Counted from the first letter of the stretch, positions 51,131 through 62,130 are shown. The stretch is DNA of 64,000 nt from Euglena gracilis (GCA_039621445.1 CP154956.1:18685428-18749427), one strand, 5' to 3'. Made by a program: numbers and translations. Notes: a model not told the origin generated them from the letters alone.

Positions 51131-52356
51131 CAAAAAATCATGTATTCTGGGTTCATTTTTCAAAATAATTTCCAAAAAATTTCCCTGCCAAAATCCCCTT
51201 TTCCTTGTTTTTTTTTGGCTGACGTGTGTTGGGATAGGATTTTTTTTTAGGGACCGTCCTGGAAAAGGCCATTTTAAATGAAAATTTTCTGGGTCCCCCC
51301 CGGACCCCCCCCGGGGTGCCTGCTGGGGGCAGTCACCCTATAGCACCCACCCACCCCCCCCCCCCCGGTCGGTCAGCACAAGCATGCTAAAGACCACCGC
51401 CCAATCGGAGGACACTTTTTTTCGGAGGTTTGGACAGTCCGCAGGCTTTTTTCCCCCGACCCCTTGTCAAATGACTGCTGACCCCCCAGTCGGAGGACAC
51501 CCTGGGGGACACACCATTTTATTTCTTGTGCTGAGAACTTTCAGCGTGTTTTTGACGAAGATTAGGAAATAATACCCCCCCCCCCAGATAGAAGCACAGG
51601 TGCGCTTATAGCGTATCGCCTGCGCTTCTGTTTAGACCCTACCTGCGCGATTTTTGTTGATTTCTTTTAGAAATTCCATTAAAATGGGGGCGCTTGTAGC
51701 GGACCGCCGCCTCTGGGCGGCGGGGGTGCGCTTTTATTTGGACGTTGCGCCTCTAGCCACACTTCTATTAATGTTAGTGCTATCTATTAGGTTGCACCGC
51801 GCAGCCCCCACACCTGCCATATGTCTGGGCATTGCTCTTCACAGGCCGTTTTCCCGGATCATCGCGGCGTCCCCCTGGGCATGAAGAGCCGCCCATGGGG
51901 ACCTGGGCTTGGCATTTGCCCAACAGGTGGCGTGGAAAGGGATTTCTTGCCAGCTAGTAGCACACAGCAGAACGCCAAGACCAGACAAGACACGCAGCTT
52001 CCATAGAAAGCACAACAGCCAGAGGAGCATAATTTTAATGCCTTCTTGGCTGCATTTAATATTTTTTTTAAAAAACATTATTTTTTTGCTAAATGGCAGG
52101 GGGGGCATTAAACCTGTTCTTTCCGAATGTGGGCTTCACCTCTCCTTCTCCCAAAACAGCGCTGCCGCTGGTATGCACCCCCCACACAGGGTACGCGCAA
52201 TTTTTGCCTGTGTTGGCGCAATTTACCCCCCCCCATTTGACGCCACGGCCTGCCTGGGATCCCACGACTTTGTGCTGTCCTTCTCTTATCTGCCACCCAA
52301 GGCGTTTGCTGAAGGTGCCCCCCCTCCGGACAGCTCAACATGTTTTTTTCCCCCAG
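51131..52356 (+). other. spacer or intron before last gene B exon
   Basis: Has C/G-run patches near 51300-51370 related to R2. Plus frames at 51654-51884 and 51821-52006 look partly codon-like but have no counterpart in gene A. Confidence 0.4.
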
Positions 52357-52496
52357 CCAGCCCAATATGCGCAGGACCCCCTCACGGGTTGTTAAGCGAC
52401 GCTTTGATCTCGCTGGCTGGGGAGCCAGTCCGAACGTCCACAAGCCCCCGCGAGGGTTCGCTGCTGTATGGCAGGAGGCGCTGGCCACCAAACTGA
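52357..52496 (+). CDS. gene B probable C-terminal exon
   Basis: Acceptor TTTTCCCCCAG|CCAGCCCAA resembles gene A at 21814. Encodes SPICAGPPHGLLSDALISLA and continues to TGA 52494-52496. The shared LSDAL core and the same acceptor context suggest homology. About 4.6 kb would separate it from the previous exon. Confidence 0.45.
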
Positions 52497-55400
52497 CATC
52501 CACAGACACACCGAAGAAATCACAAACAGACACATCAAAAAAAAGCTGACTTGCAGGAAGAAGGTTATGCAGTGGGAATTTCCCCAGTACTTTGTATTGG
52601 GTGACATTGTTCCAGCTACATGCCTTGATCCATCTAAGCCAGGATCCTAAGCACGAGGTGAGTGCCCCCCCCCCCCCGATATGCTGAGATTGCCCAACTG
52701 TCTGAACCCGACCGCCAAGTATTTTTATGATTTTTTGAGGTGTTCCGCCTTTTGGGCATTCATGCATCTGTCTTGCATGAGCAGCTTTTTTTCAGGAAGC
52801 CTATTCCTTTTTCGTTTCCCCACCCAGGGTATTAAATGAGCGGTGGTTTTGTGGAGCGGGGGAATCCAGACCCCCCCCCCCCCTCGCTTCAGGGATGATC
52901 TCCTCCGTGGGGATCCAGATCCTGATGATCATTCGGGGGGATCCAGATGATCCTCCCCGCTCATTTAATAACCTGCCCCCACCGAAATGCTTGTACTCCC
53001 TGTAGAGTAACAGAGCGGGCTGAAGTTCACCCCGCCTCAAATTAATATTTCCTTTTTGATTTTTTTTTGTTTAAAACGTACTGTCTTCATTGATTGTGTT
53101 TTCAGGAGCGGCCATCTCATTCGCACCTGCATTATCGTTGGCAGTCACACGTATCACACACCATTCCAGTACATTCTGGGGTGATCCATTCTGGTACTCC
53201 GAGTTGAAATACGGTTTGACTGTTTCTTTGGGAATGTCAGATCGCGCCTTTTAGCCGCAATATCGAGAAATATGTCAGCCAGGAGAAGGTGTCTGCAGGT
53301 TCAGAGTAGCCAGTTCAATGTGTCAGAAGTGCAAAACAATCTTCCACCAATGCGGAAAAGGGCTGTACCACGCTGGTTTCTGGAAAGGGTTCATCAAACC
53401 CTCGTCTTCATTTGTTCCTCCACCCACCCTCTTTATCCCTCTTCACGCTCGTTGAGTCCCGGTGAATGTCGACTTTATTGCAGGCTCGTGAACAACATTT
53501 GCCCTTTCTTGGCAGGGACTTTGCTGGCACATCTGATTGTCATGGAACGCAATCCGGCCCAAAAATTCATATCCAAGCAAGAATTGGAAAGTTGGATGGG
53601 GGAGGGGACTGAAGGGGAGTCCTAAGAAGTCCTATGGGTGGCCGCCGAAAGTTCCAAAAACGATGCGAAGTTGCAGGAAAATTGGTCGCAAGGAAAATAA
53701 GGTCCCAAATGCTGACTGCAAGGGGGGGGGGAATGCGCTGCGCATTTTTGCGCATTTTGTGCATTTTTTTTTGCGCATTTTTGTCAATTTTTCAAAAATG
53801 CGCATTTTTGCGCATTTTTGCGCATTTTTTCCGAGGGCCGTCCAGCGCATCCCCCCCCTGCTGACTGCTGCGACGTCATTTCCCAGGAAAACATGGGGAG
53901 GGAACCTCACACAAAAAAAAGCCACACTGTGGCCTTTGCTGACCGGCCTCGGCGGTCGCATTCCATTTGAAACAAGCAGTCATTTTCTGTAATTTTTGTG
54001 GAAAAATACGGTCAGCCGCTTCCTTCGGCCCCTGGTGGACCAGTTTCGGCCACTCCTGACTGACCCCCAGGCCGCCTCACCCTCTTGTGGGGGGGGGGTC
54101 AGGGGCCAAAAACCACTCTTCTGATCACGCACCCCCCCCAAAAAAAAACAGTCAAAGACCCGGGGGTCGGACCACCATCACAATGATTTGCCCCCTGCAC
54201 CCTGCATCCTTACGGTTTCTTCAGAAAAAAAAATGCAAAGGAACCGTTGGAGACTGCCGCACAACAGAAATATGAGCCTGCTGGCCTTTTCCCCCAATTG
54301 TGAAAACGTCTAGTTTTTCCCACCCAGGAGACTTTTGACCGCACAGAAAACTTTGTGAAGCACCTGAACTTTCACAATAATGCTTTGTGGACCCTCCAAT
54401 AACCAATGAAAAACACAAATCATTCAAAAACACCAGACTGCCAGGACTACAAGAAAAGGTCCCGGGGCGGGGGGGAATGACCTGACTGAATTTTTTTTTT
54501 CTCTGGAATCCATGTGTTCCAAAATTCACAAAGATTTTATTTTACACCCATGCGGTTTTCTTAGGGGCAACTCCCCAAAATGTGCCTGAGATGTCAATGT
54601 ACCTTCCACCTTTTAGCTCCCCTCCTCCATCCCAGCTGAGCTTTCCATTTGGCAGTAATGGGTCTGGGCTCTTCACGCGTCCATTTTCTGTGCACGCATC
54701 CAGCATTCGCAGTTCCTCCCTCCAAATGGCTTCGTTTGATCATGAGTCTGTTTCTCGCCGTAATTTCGTCGCGGAGTCTTCCTTCGTCATCCGTTCTCCG
54801 GATGGCCGTGTTGCTTGCTGTGTGGTCTTTAGCAACCGTCCCGTTTCTACGTCCGGTGTATCCATCCGTCGAAGGCAGCCTTTTCTGTGCGCACATCCCG
54901 GCCATACAGATGGCCAGATAGACACCCATTCCATCTCCCAGCATCTTCTTGCCCATTGAATTGTGTTTCCTAAAGGGCAAAGCGACACGTTTTTTCCCCC
55001 GCCAGATTTCGAAGGATCCCCCGCCCCCGCTGGGTGGGTCGTTGGGTTGAGTGATTGACTCGTTTTAGGACTCTGGCAGAGAACCCCCTCCCCCCCCAAA
55101 AAAACCTCCAAAGTGTTCCCGCTGAAAACGCCAGAATTTCTTCGCACTTGTGGCGTATTGTTCCCGAACCCCAAAGTCATAGACTGGTTTTCCAAAAAGG
55201 AAAGCTGACCGGCTGGTTTTTTTGGAGGAATGAAGTGAACCCCCGGAATTGCAATATTTCCGCCCCGAACAGGTGTTTGTTGGCAGCCCCAGGGTGAAAG
55301 GTGCGAAGCTCAGAAAGTTTTTTTTTTGACCCCCCCCAAAAGCCTGCCAAAGATTTCCATTTGTGGCATTCTGAATCTTTCGGGGCAAATAACATGCCCC

Positions 55401-56291
55401 ATTTCCACATCGGCACACTTTTTGTTTTGGCTTGAGGTGATTTCCAAAGGTTTTGGTCGCTCTATCCTGTTTTTTGACACCCCACGTTGCAGGGCCCATT
55501 CTTATGTGAGAATTTCCCACCTGGAGGAATTTGTTGCCATTCACCCCCAGCCATGCCCCACGACAGGAAGGGAGAGGGGCTGCCTCACAGCGTCGGTGTG
55601 GCCAGAGACACCCTCCTCCGTGTGCCCCGTTCCTGTGTTATGCCCCCCCCCCCCCCAAGCAGAAGCATTGTTGCCCTCCCCCGCACTGTCCACCAACCCC
55701 TCAATTCCGGAGCTCACATTGGGGCCCCGGGTTCATTCTCAATCAGTCAATTCTCCCCGGTAGAATACACCATGTGAGAGAATAACACTGTTAAGAAACT
55801 CTTTATTCCTAATTTTTTGATTGCTCAACCACATAGAATTCCCAGTTGGGCGAAGGTTTGGTCATGGCAGAGGGGGAAGCTGAGTGCTGTTGTGCAGATT
55901 CTGTGCTGTGCCGATGGTCTACACTCACAGATTACCCAACCTTTGTGGTTGGGTTATGTGGGTCCTGTGGTAATGTGGTTGGGCAATGAAAAAATTTCGA
56001 AAATTTTCAGAAGTGAAAGTTTTCTTAATTGCCCTGAGCGAAGGCTTTGTTTATTGAGTGTATCGTTGGAAGGATGCGCAAATATTTAACATTCATTTTA
56101 TAGTATATCAGGGCGAGCCTTTCAGGATTTTTTGATTTTCAAAATCTCACAATTTTCTCATTTCAGACACAAATTCTCTCTGAGACCGAATTTTTCGCGA
56201 TGTATTATTTTTTTGAATTTTGAATCTGTCTGGTAACAATGTGTGTCGGATCAACAACGAAAGGAGGCCCCTGATCTGCCTCCTCCTTGGG
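52497..56291. other. no firm gene; weak frames on both strands
   Basis: A GCGCATTTTT-rich patch lies at 53730-53830. Frames at 54582-54959 (plus) and 54594-54980 (minus) overlap almost completely, so at most one is real. Confidence 0.4.
53272..53625 (+). CDS. unrecognised open frame
   Basis: 117 residues from an ATG to a stop, with ordinary composition (for example CRLYCRLVNNICPFLAGTLL and AQKFISKQELESW). I recognise no family. It may be one exon or chance. Confidence 0.3.
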   Translation: MSARRRCLQVQSSQFNVSEVQNNLPPMRKRAVPRWFLERVHQTLVFICSSTHPLYPSSRSLSPGECRLYCRLVNNICPFLAGTLLAHLIVMERNPAQKFISKQELESWMGEGTEGES

Positions 56292-56440
56292 CTATGCCGA
56301 CTCGAACAATGCCGTTTCTCCACTATTTCCGTTTCTCTGTGGTTTTTCTCCCATGATGCTCAGGCCTACTCTTTGGGCCACCAGATCGCTTATCAGGGTT
56401 TTAGCCGAAGTCAACCAGCGTATTCCATTCCCACCCCCTC
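56292..56440 (-). CDS. minus-strand coding remnant, last segment
   Basis: Minus frame reading WLTSAKTLISDLVAQRVGLS and ending GETALFESA, then TAG at 56294-56292. It continues the coding-like trend of the minus frames at 56470-58010. No family was recognised. Confidence 0.4.
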
Positions 56441-56469
56441 CCCCAGAGACCCCACCTCTTTGTTGATGG

Positions 56470-57093
56470 TCAGTAAGATTGATGGACAGGATGAGGTAGC
56501 ATGGAAAGGCAATTGCTCAAATGACCAAAGCCATCCCCAGGCATTCCTTCACTGGAATCTGCAAGCGTCACAATTTCGAGATCACCGAAGTTGATCCGAA
56601 GTTGGCCCCACCTTAATTTATTCCAACCTTGACACAGGCTGAATGACCTCAGTGGAGCAAAGGATTCATCTTCATTTCTCCTGCATTTCCCATCGTGTCC
56701 TTCAATTTTCTCAATATCAAAAAAATATTTTCCCCGCATAACCCAATTTCCTTTTTTCAACAATTCTTTACCCGCAGCTTCTTGGTTGTTCACGAGCGCA
56801 TATTTTCCTGCATTTTCTTTGGTTCTGCGCATCTTTCGTTTGCGCTCTTCCTGAGCGACTTTCCCATAAATTGAAATCATCGATTTGATTTCACCAGTGA
56901 AACAAGCGTCTTTGGGCCGAAACAAAAGGCCTTTTTTTGCCTTTTCCAGAGTCTGTGTGAGCCAATGCAGCAGAATAGGGTGGCACATATCTGCAAATGT
57001 CCCGACCTGCTGGCTTGCTTGGCCCAATGACCAAGCAATGTTATCCCCCCCCAAATTCATGGAGAGTTCAGGTGACCTCGGCAAGGTCTCCAC
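56470..57093 (-). CDS. unrecognised minus-strand open frame, 207 aa
   Basis: The longest non-repetitive frame in the window. It has a lysine/arginine-rich middle (YGKVAQEERKRKMRRTKENA), preceded by GGDNIAWSLGQASQQVG and followed by GNWVMRGKYFFDIEKIEG. Its amino-acid use is that of a real protein. It sits in a cluster of minus-strand frames next to the hAT element, so it may be a host gene or part of another element. I do not recognise it. Confidence 0.5.
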   Translation of the reverse strand: METLPRSPELSMNLGGDNIAWSLGQASQQVGTFADMCHPILLHWLTQTLEKAKKGLLFRPKDACFTGEIKSMISIYGKVAQEERKRKMRRTKENAGKYALVNNQEAAGKELLKKGNWVMRGKYFFDIEKIEGHDGKCRRNEDESFAPLRSFSLCQGWNKLRWGQLRINFGDLEIVTLADSSEGMPGDGFGHLSNCLSMLPHPVHQSY

Positions 57094-57500
57094 ATCACTG
57101 ACCCACCTTGATCCCCTCGTTCCCCTTCCTGCCGAGGCGTGCCGCCGTCACACGTCCACTTTGTCGCCGTGGTATGGCACGGAGTTCGTTGCGTGGAAGC
57201 TTGCTGCCATGGCCTTTCCTCTGGAAAGTGGACAAATTGAATTTCAGTATTCCTACTATTCCTGGTTTTAAATGCATGAACAAGTGCAGCCCCATGAAAT
57301 GTCGCCCTCCCCCAATTATGTAATTCTGGGTGATATGTTCTGAAGGCCAACGGTATTCCATTCACTACTCCACTCGATTCATTCCACTCCGGTTCATCTG
57401 AGCTGTAAAAGCACCACTCGGGAAACCACCACTGCTCTTTACGGGAAAGAAAAACGCCCCTGCCCACTCTATTTCTGACCTTTCGGCTCGAGAAAGCCAA
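57094..57500 (-). CDS. minus-strand open frame, unrecognised
   Basis: Reads VGRGVFLSRKEQWWFPEWCF and then SSDEPEWNESSGVVNGIPLA, followed by FRTYHPELHN. It is codon-like, opens after a stop just upstream and has no clear start. A different frame is used in the next segment, so splicing or a frameshift must lie between. Confidence 0.35.
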
Positions 57501-57634
57501 TGTTTATGCCGGCGGAGCCCTCAAGGTTCACTGAGGGCAGAGCGGCTTATGTGGGTTTGCATTTTCGCCCCGCCCCAAGCGCAGAAGGCAAAGCATGGCT
57601 CACCTTGATGCCATTGATGCCAATAACTGCTTAC

Positions 57635-57815
57635 GGGGTGTGCTCCTCAAGCACGCAAGTGTAACCCGCCACACAGTTTACACACTGCTCACCCACATGA
57701 TCGGCATCTGTGTTAAAAATACCAAGTATGACAACCCCGTTTCTCTTTGTGAAAGGGACCCAACCCCAAAAGTTTGGGGTCTGCTGGTGCAAATCCAACA
57801 AGTCAGCCACTTGCC
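57635..57815 (-). CDS. minus-strand exon with GTAAGC donor
   Basis: Encodes VADLLDLHQQTPNFWGWVPF, then TKRNGVVILGIFNTDADHVG and ends CVAGYTCVLEEHTP. It is followed by a strong donor, GTAAGC (57634-57629). A Cys-x2-Cys (QCVNCV) is visible. Clearly protein-like, but family unknown. Confidence 0.5.
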
Positions 57816-57864
57816 CCCAAAATAACCAATTGCCAACCCCAACCCAAACCCCTCAGGTGGTCAC

Positions 57865-58010
57865 CATCAAATAAAAGTTCCACTGTGCATTGGTCAGGCA
57901 TTTCGATAAAATTCAAACCTGTTTTTTTGATGGTTGTTAGGCAATTTTTCAATTGCACATCATCAGAAAAAGTCGAACGAACCATATTTGTTTCCATCCA
58001 GTGATAAGAG
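57865..58010 (-). CDS. minus-strand exon, upstream part
   Basis: Encodes NMVRSTFSDDVQLKNCLTTI, then KKTGLNFIEMPDQCTVELLF-DG. It lies about 110 bp from the hAT insertion. The frame does not run directly into the next exon: a very small intron or a frameshift lies near 57820-57860. Confidence 0.45.
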
Positions 58011-58137
58011 ATGTAGCAGGGGGGAAACCAGTTCAAAAGGTAAAATTGTTCTCAAAAACCACCCTTCCTCCCTGCCTTGGGGTGCCCTGTGACACGGCGC
58101 TAGAGAAAATTTTTGCATGCAGGCAGGGTTTCCCACT

Positions 58138-58262
58138 GATTCGTACACGAATAAGTACGAATAAGTACAAATTGCCCAGATCTGCCAAAATACGAATAAG
58201 TACAAATAAGTACGAATAAGTACGAATGAAAAATTCCCCAGTTACGAATAAGTATGAATTGC
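58138..58262. repeat. left subterminal ACGAATAAGT decamers of the hAT element
   Basis: About eight copies of ACGAATAAGT or close variants. They are likely transposase binding sites by analogy with other hAT elements. Confidence 0.8.
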
Positions 58263-58361
58263 CAAGTAGAAAAAGGTACAATTTTATACACCATTGCACT
58301 GAGTTGAAGGGCCCTCACACTTCTCTGTATGTGATGCATATCTTATGCTGCAGGACGTCTC

Positions 58362-58680
58362 ATGTCCTCTTTCCCCTCCGAAAATGAGGCAGCTGCCATT
58401 CGGAGTCCTGCCCAGCGTGGGGCCAAGATGACGGCCGCCAAGCGGGCACGGCAATTTCCGGACGACATGGAGGTGCGCGATGACGAGATGTGGTGCACGT
58501 TTTGTGGTATTAAGGTTACCATCAAGGAGAAGAGTTATGCGGAAGCTCATATAAAAAGTGCAGGTCACAAAAGAATGAAAGCATCATGTGCAAAGGTCGT
58601 GCAAAAGCCTGGAGCAAGTGCACCACTTGCACCAGCACCTCCCCTTCCTGGTATTGAACAATTTTTGAAATGTGTGTTTC
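58362..58680 (+). CDS. hAT transposase, N-terminal part with BED-like zinc finger
   Basis: Starts at ATG 58362 (MSSFPSENEAAAIRSP). A CTFC pair and HIKSAGH form a Cx2C...Hx5H finger, typical of BED or related DNA-binding domains of hAT transposases and CGGBP1-like proteins. A proline-rich linker follows. The frame shifts near 58680-58690 into the next segment. Confidence 0.75.
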
Positions 58681-58689
58681 ACGACTCCC

Positions 58690-59161
58690 ATTTTCAGAAA
58701 AGGCTGAAGTTGAAGCAACCGTAACTGCTTTGAAACAAGTTGATTTGGGCAAGATGATTGCCACATTGTCCGTTCAAGACAAGATCACAGACAATTTTGT
58801 GGCTGCTTTCCTTCATGCAGGTTCATTTGCGCTCTTTTGGGGGTGCTCATTGCTCAATCCCTTTTTAGGTTTGCCCATCAACAAGTTAGACCATCCATCC
58901 ATCAGGGTTTCTAAAAGCCACACAGGTTGTGTCTTGGCCTTTGCTTCTGGAGCTAAAAGCATTTTTCTTGCCACACAGGCCGGATTGCAGCAGTTGAACA
59001 AGTGTATTAACGAGAATCCGGACATGTTGGGCATCTTCCACAAGTTGTGTGCATTTGATCCACGTTCTGTTCATGACTTGAATTCTCCTTGGGACCTGGT
59101 GAGTGGATGGCTCCTCGAACCTTTGTCTGGAAATGAGGATGATATCCAAAGGTGCCTATGA
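58690..59161 (+). CDS. hAT transposase, middle part
   Basis: Encodes DKITDNFVAAFLHAGSFALF, then LPINKLDHPSIRVSKSHTG and later LCAFDPRSVHDLN. The pattern of a DNFVAAFLHAG helix, a PINKLDHPS segment and FDPR resembles CGGBP1-like hAT transposases. It is in a different frame from the N-terminal part. Confidence 0.65.
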
Positions 59162-59330
59162 ATGACATGAATTCTCCCACAGACCTGGTGAGTGAATGGC
59201 TCCTGGAACCTTTGTTTGTTTATTTGTTTGTTTAACGATGATTCCCAAAGGTGCCTGAAAGTGACAGGACATGGGACCTGGTGAGCGGATGGCTCCTCGA
59301 ACCTTTTTCCGGAAAAGAGGAAGAAGCTTG
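59093..59330. repeat. three tandem copies of an about 90-bp unit inside the transposase
   Basis: GACCTGGTGAGTGGATGGCT starts at 59093 and recurs with few changes at 59182 and 59275. Each unit carries CTGGTGAG, a good splice donor. The copies disrupt the frame. Confidence 0.85.
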
Positions 59331-59342
59331 CGTAAGTTTTCA

Positions 59343-59566
59343 GCAGTCTGGAACCATTGCAAGGCACTTTTGAAAGGGATTTGAAGCTGAAAATTGAGGC
59401 AAGGAACAGGGAGGTGACAGAGCAGTGGAACCGTTATTTGCGGGTGGAAGCTGTAAATATTTCCAGCCACAAGGAATTTGCCGCCTTTTGGTTCCGTCGA
59501 CTACCGCCCATTGCCGATGCTGTCTCTCTTTACCTTTTTTCACCCAGATCGTCTGCAGTTATTGAA
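59343..59566 (+). CDS. hAT transposase, C-terminal dimerisation part, first half
   Basis: Encodes GTFERDLKLKIEARNREVTE and then FAAFWFRRLPPIADAVSLYL, ending SSAVIE. FW-x-LP-x-x-A and P-SSA-IE match the hAT C-terminal dimerisation signature. The next codons (RSFS) are found after the nested element. Confidence 0.8.
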
Positions 59567-59567
59567 T

Positions 59568-59856
59568 CAGGGCAGTCTTATGAGTGCATAGAAACCTGTC
59601 TCGAGCTGCCTGCCCCTTTTTTCCAGCCAGTAGCTCCCAGCTGGGCTGCGGACCCCCCCCCCCAGCGGTCCAGCTAGCACCTTTTGCCAGCCAGACAGCC
59701 ACAGTGTTGGGGCCAGTGTTGAGCCGACACACCTCAAAAGCCTGGGGATGGTTGGTGGTTGCCCTCCCTGGTGCCGAAGAAAGGCTTCTTTCCAGAGTTC
59801 GATAGAAGCTGGAACCCCCCCCCCCGGGTCTTTGCTGACAAAATTGAATTGCCCTG
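59568..59856. mobile_element. nested MITE splitting the transposase, 289 bp
   Basis: Starts CAGGGCAGTC and ends GAATTGCCCTG, an inverted pair. It contains CCAGCCAGTAGC and C/G-run motifs of family R3. Flanks TATTGAAT and GTCTGAAC match at only 4 of 8 bases, so the duplication is decayed or the ends are off by a few bases. Confidence 0.65.
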
Positions 59857-59860
59857 GTCT

Positions 59861-59989
59861 GAACGGTCTTTCAGTTTGACAGGACTGATTGATGTCAAAA
59901 ACCGCCAACGCATGTCATCTAACCTTCGGCAAGCAGCCGTTGGCATGTTTTGCAATGGTGACTGTGAAGAACGCTTTGCACACCATTGA
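59861..59989 (+). CDS. hAT transposase, C-terminal signature (ERSFSLTG)
   Basis: Encodes ERSFSLTGLIDVKNRQRMSS, then NLRQAAVGMFCNGDCEERF. This is the conserved hAT end motif (VERSFS...KNR-R-S--L). A stop follows at 59987-59989. Confidence 0.85.
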   Translation, partial: ERSFSLTGLIDVKNRQRMSSNLRQAAVGMFCNGDCEERFAHH

Positions 59990-60193
59990 ACAATCAGCTC
60001 GTTTCATCTTTAGTATTTGTTCGTGCATGGCATGCTGGACAGCATCAGACACAAAGAAGGAATGCGTTTTTCCTGTATTGTTTTGTATTTTTTTCTCACA
60101 GCTTTTTCCCCCCCACAAATTTCGCCAATGAGTTCGTCATTTAGATAGTTTCTCAAGTGAATGACCTGTTTTCCTTGCTTTTCCCGGTTTCAG

Positions 60194-60262
60194 AACGTTG
60201 AAGATGTGCCCAAGGAAGCATTCCAAATGGTCACCTATTGCTATACATGGCCCTTTTTTTGA
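60194..60262 (+). CDS. possible last transposase exon
   Basis: After acceptor GGTTTCAG|, reads NVEDVPKEAFQMVTYCYTWP and stops at TGA, just before the right subterminal repeats. Confidence 0.4.
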   Translation, partial: NVEDVPKEAFQMVTYCYTWPFF

Positions 60263-60362
60263 AGTACGAATAAGTACGAATAAGTACGAATAAGTACGAA
60301 TAAGTACGAATAAGTACGAATGGGATCGGGAGTCCCCAAGTACGAATCAGTGGGAAACCCTG
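60263..60362. repeat. right subterminal decamers and TIR of the hAT element
   Basis: Six ACGAATAAGT-type units, then the inverted terminal repeat ending GGGAAACCCTG. Confidence 0.85.
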
Positions 60363-60370
60363 ATGCAGGT

Positions 60371-60734
60371 CCACACACCATTTGCATTATTCAGGCATCA
60401 TTTTGAATTTTTTTAAAGAAATTCAGGCATCATTTCTTTGAAAAATCAGAATCGATCGGGACAAAAACCTCCAGCAAGGCATCAATCCCCCTACTGTGCT
60501 GGCGCTGGCCTTGCAATGTCAGGTTGCCATGGCAATCCCCTGTCGTTTCAGTGTTGCAGGCTCCTCCGTCCCACTACACTGGTTTGGCTGTCCCTGGAAG
60601 TAGCTCGAATTGACCGTCCCTCTCCTTTTGGGAAGTCTTTGGTCTTTGCAGTTCAAATGCCAGTTTTTGATATGAAAAGCTGCTCGTATTCAAGTGTGAA
60701 CCGCTGAATGGCAAAATTTTTGCAGTTTGCTTGA
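60371..60734. other. no gene recognised
   Basis: Between the hAT element and the GTAT array. Frames on both strands are open but unsupported. Confidence 0.4.
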
Positions 60735-61373
60735 TTGTATGTATGTATGTATGTATGTGTGTATGTATGTATGTATGTATGTATGTATGTATGTATGTAT
60801 GTATGTATGTATGTATGTATGTATGTATGTATGTATGTATGTATGTATGTATGTATGTATGTATGTATGTATGTATGTATGTATGTATGTATGTGTGTGG
60901 GTGTGTGTGTGTGTATGTATGTATGTATGTATGTATGTATGTATGTATGTATGTATGTATGTATGTATGTATGTATGTATGTATGTATGTATGTATGTAT
61001 GTATGTATGTATGTATGTATGTATGTATGTATGTATGTATGTATGTATGTATGTCTGTATGTATGTATGTATGTATGTATGTATGTATGTATGTATGTAT
61101 GTATGTATGTATGTATGTATGTATGTATGCATGCATGCATGCATGCATGCATGCATGCATGCATGCATGCATGCATGCATGCATGCATGCATGCATGCAT
61201 GCATGTATGTATGTATGTATGTATGTATGTATGTATGTATGCATGTATGTATGTATGTATGTATGTATGTATGTATGTATGTATTTATGTATGTATGTAT
61301 GTATGTATGTATGTATGTATGTATGTATGTATGTATGTATGTATGTATGTATGTATGTATGTATGTATGTATG
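60735..61373. repeat. GTAT tetranucleotide array with GCAT block
   Basis: Reverse-complement class of the ACAT array at the window start, with a GCAT block at 61127-61205. MYVC- and YIHT-type frames are artefacts. Confidence 0.97.
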
Positions 61374-62130
61374 GCCCCGATTTTTTGCTCGATACCAAAA
61401 AATTTGTCTACTTTTTTGCCATTTGCAAATTTGGGTCAACAGAATGCTCATTTGTATGCAGAATGAAACCCCCGGCTGATCCGAGAATTTTTCTAAGCCC
61501 TCTCCAGTGGAAAAGTGTACATCCTGTGGAGCTCTGAAGGAATTTGCATGCAATTTTCGTATTTTCCCCACTTTTTTTTTGCGTTTATTTGCGTGTTTTT
61601 TTTGCGTCGGGGCTTTTTGAGTGTCTATATTGTGTGTCCCCCCTGGAGGTGGGTTGGTAATGTTGGTTGAAGCGTAGTTCAACATCAGGGGGGTATTTAC
61701 CGTATTAATTGGTCGGGCAGGGGGACGCGTATTATGTCTCTTCCGTGATAAAGTGACGAAGTGCACTGGCGTGCTTCTCTCCTCCGTCCGATCATCTGCC
61801 GAAGTTACCCACGATTCCTCTCACGGTCTCCTGTCCTTTATCCTGTCACTGTCCCCTGCTCGCTCTTGGCTTGGCAGTGTAACAGCTCGGTGGAAGCTCC
61901 ATTGGTATCATCCCGTCATGACGCACCATTTATAAACCACCTCACAAACACAATACTCAAATGCTCTAATAGAATTGCCGACCAAGTGATTATGCCACCC
62001 CCAATGGATGGGATGGGATGAATAATGCTCAGGAATGCTCCTGTGGCAAGAGATAGGAACGTTGGGCGTAATTTTACCGCACCAGGAAGCATGTATGCCC
62101 TGTGCGCCGCAGAACGATTTTTTGTGAACG
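61374..62130. other. no gene recognised
   Basis: Unique-looking sequence; a small plus frame (62025-62219) is not supported. Confidence 0.4.

Larger units (their letters stand above)
58124..60362 (+). mobile_element. hAT-family transposon, 2.24 kb
   Basis: A 23-bp perfect terminal inverted repeat starts CAGGGTTTCCCACTGATT. The flanks carry ATGCAGG directly on both sides (58117-58123 and 60363-60369), which is 7 of the 8 bases expected for a hAT target duplication. Both ends carry subterminal ACGAATAAGT decamers. The interior encodes a BED-like finger and the hAT C-terminal region in several frames, with a nested MITE, so this copy is probably inactive unless the interruptions are spliced. 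Confidence 0.92.

Noticed and set aside
54582-54980. Two full-length complementary frames of 125 and 128 residues
   Set aside because: Mutually exclusive, and neither has a recognised domain or splice support, so neither is called.
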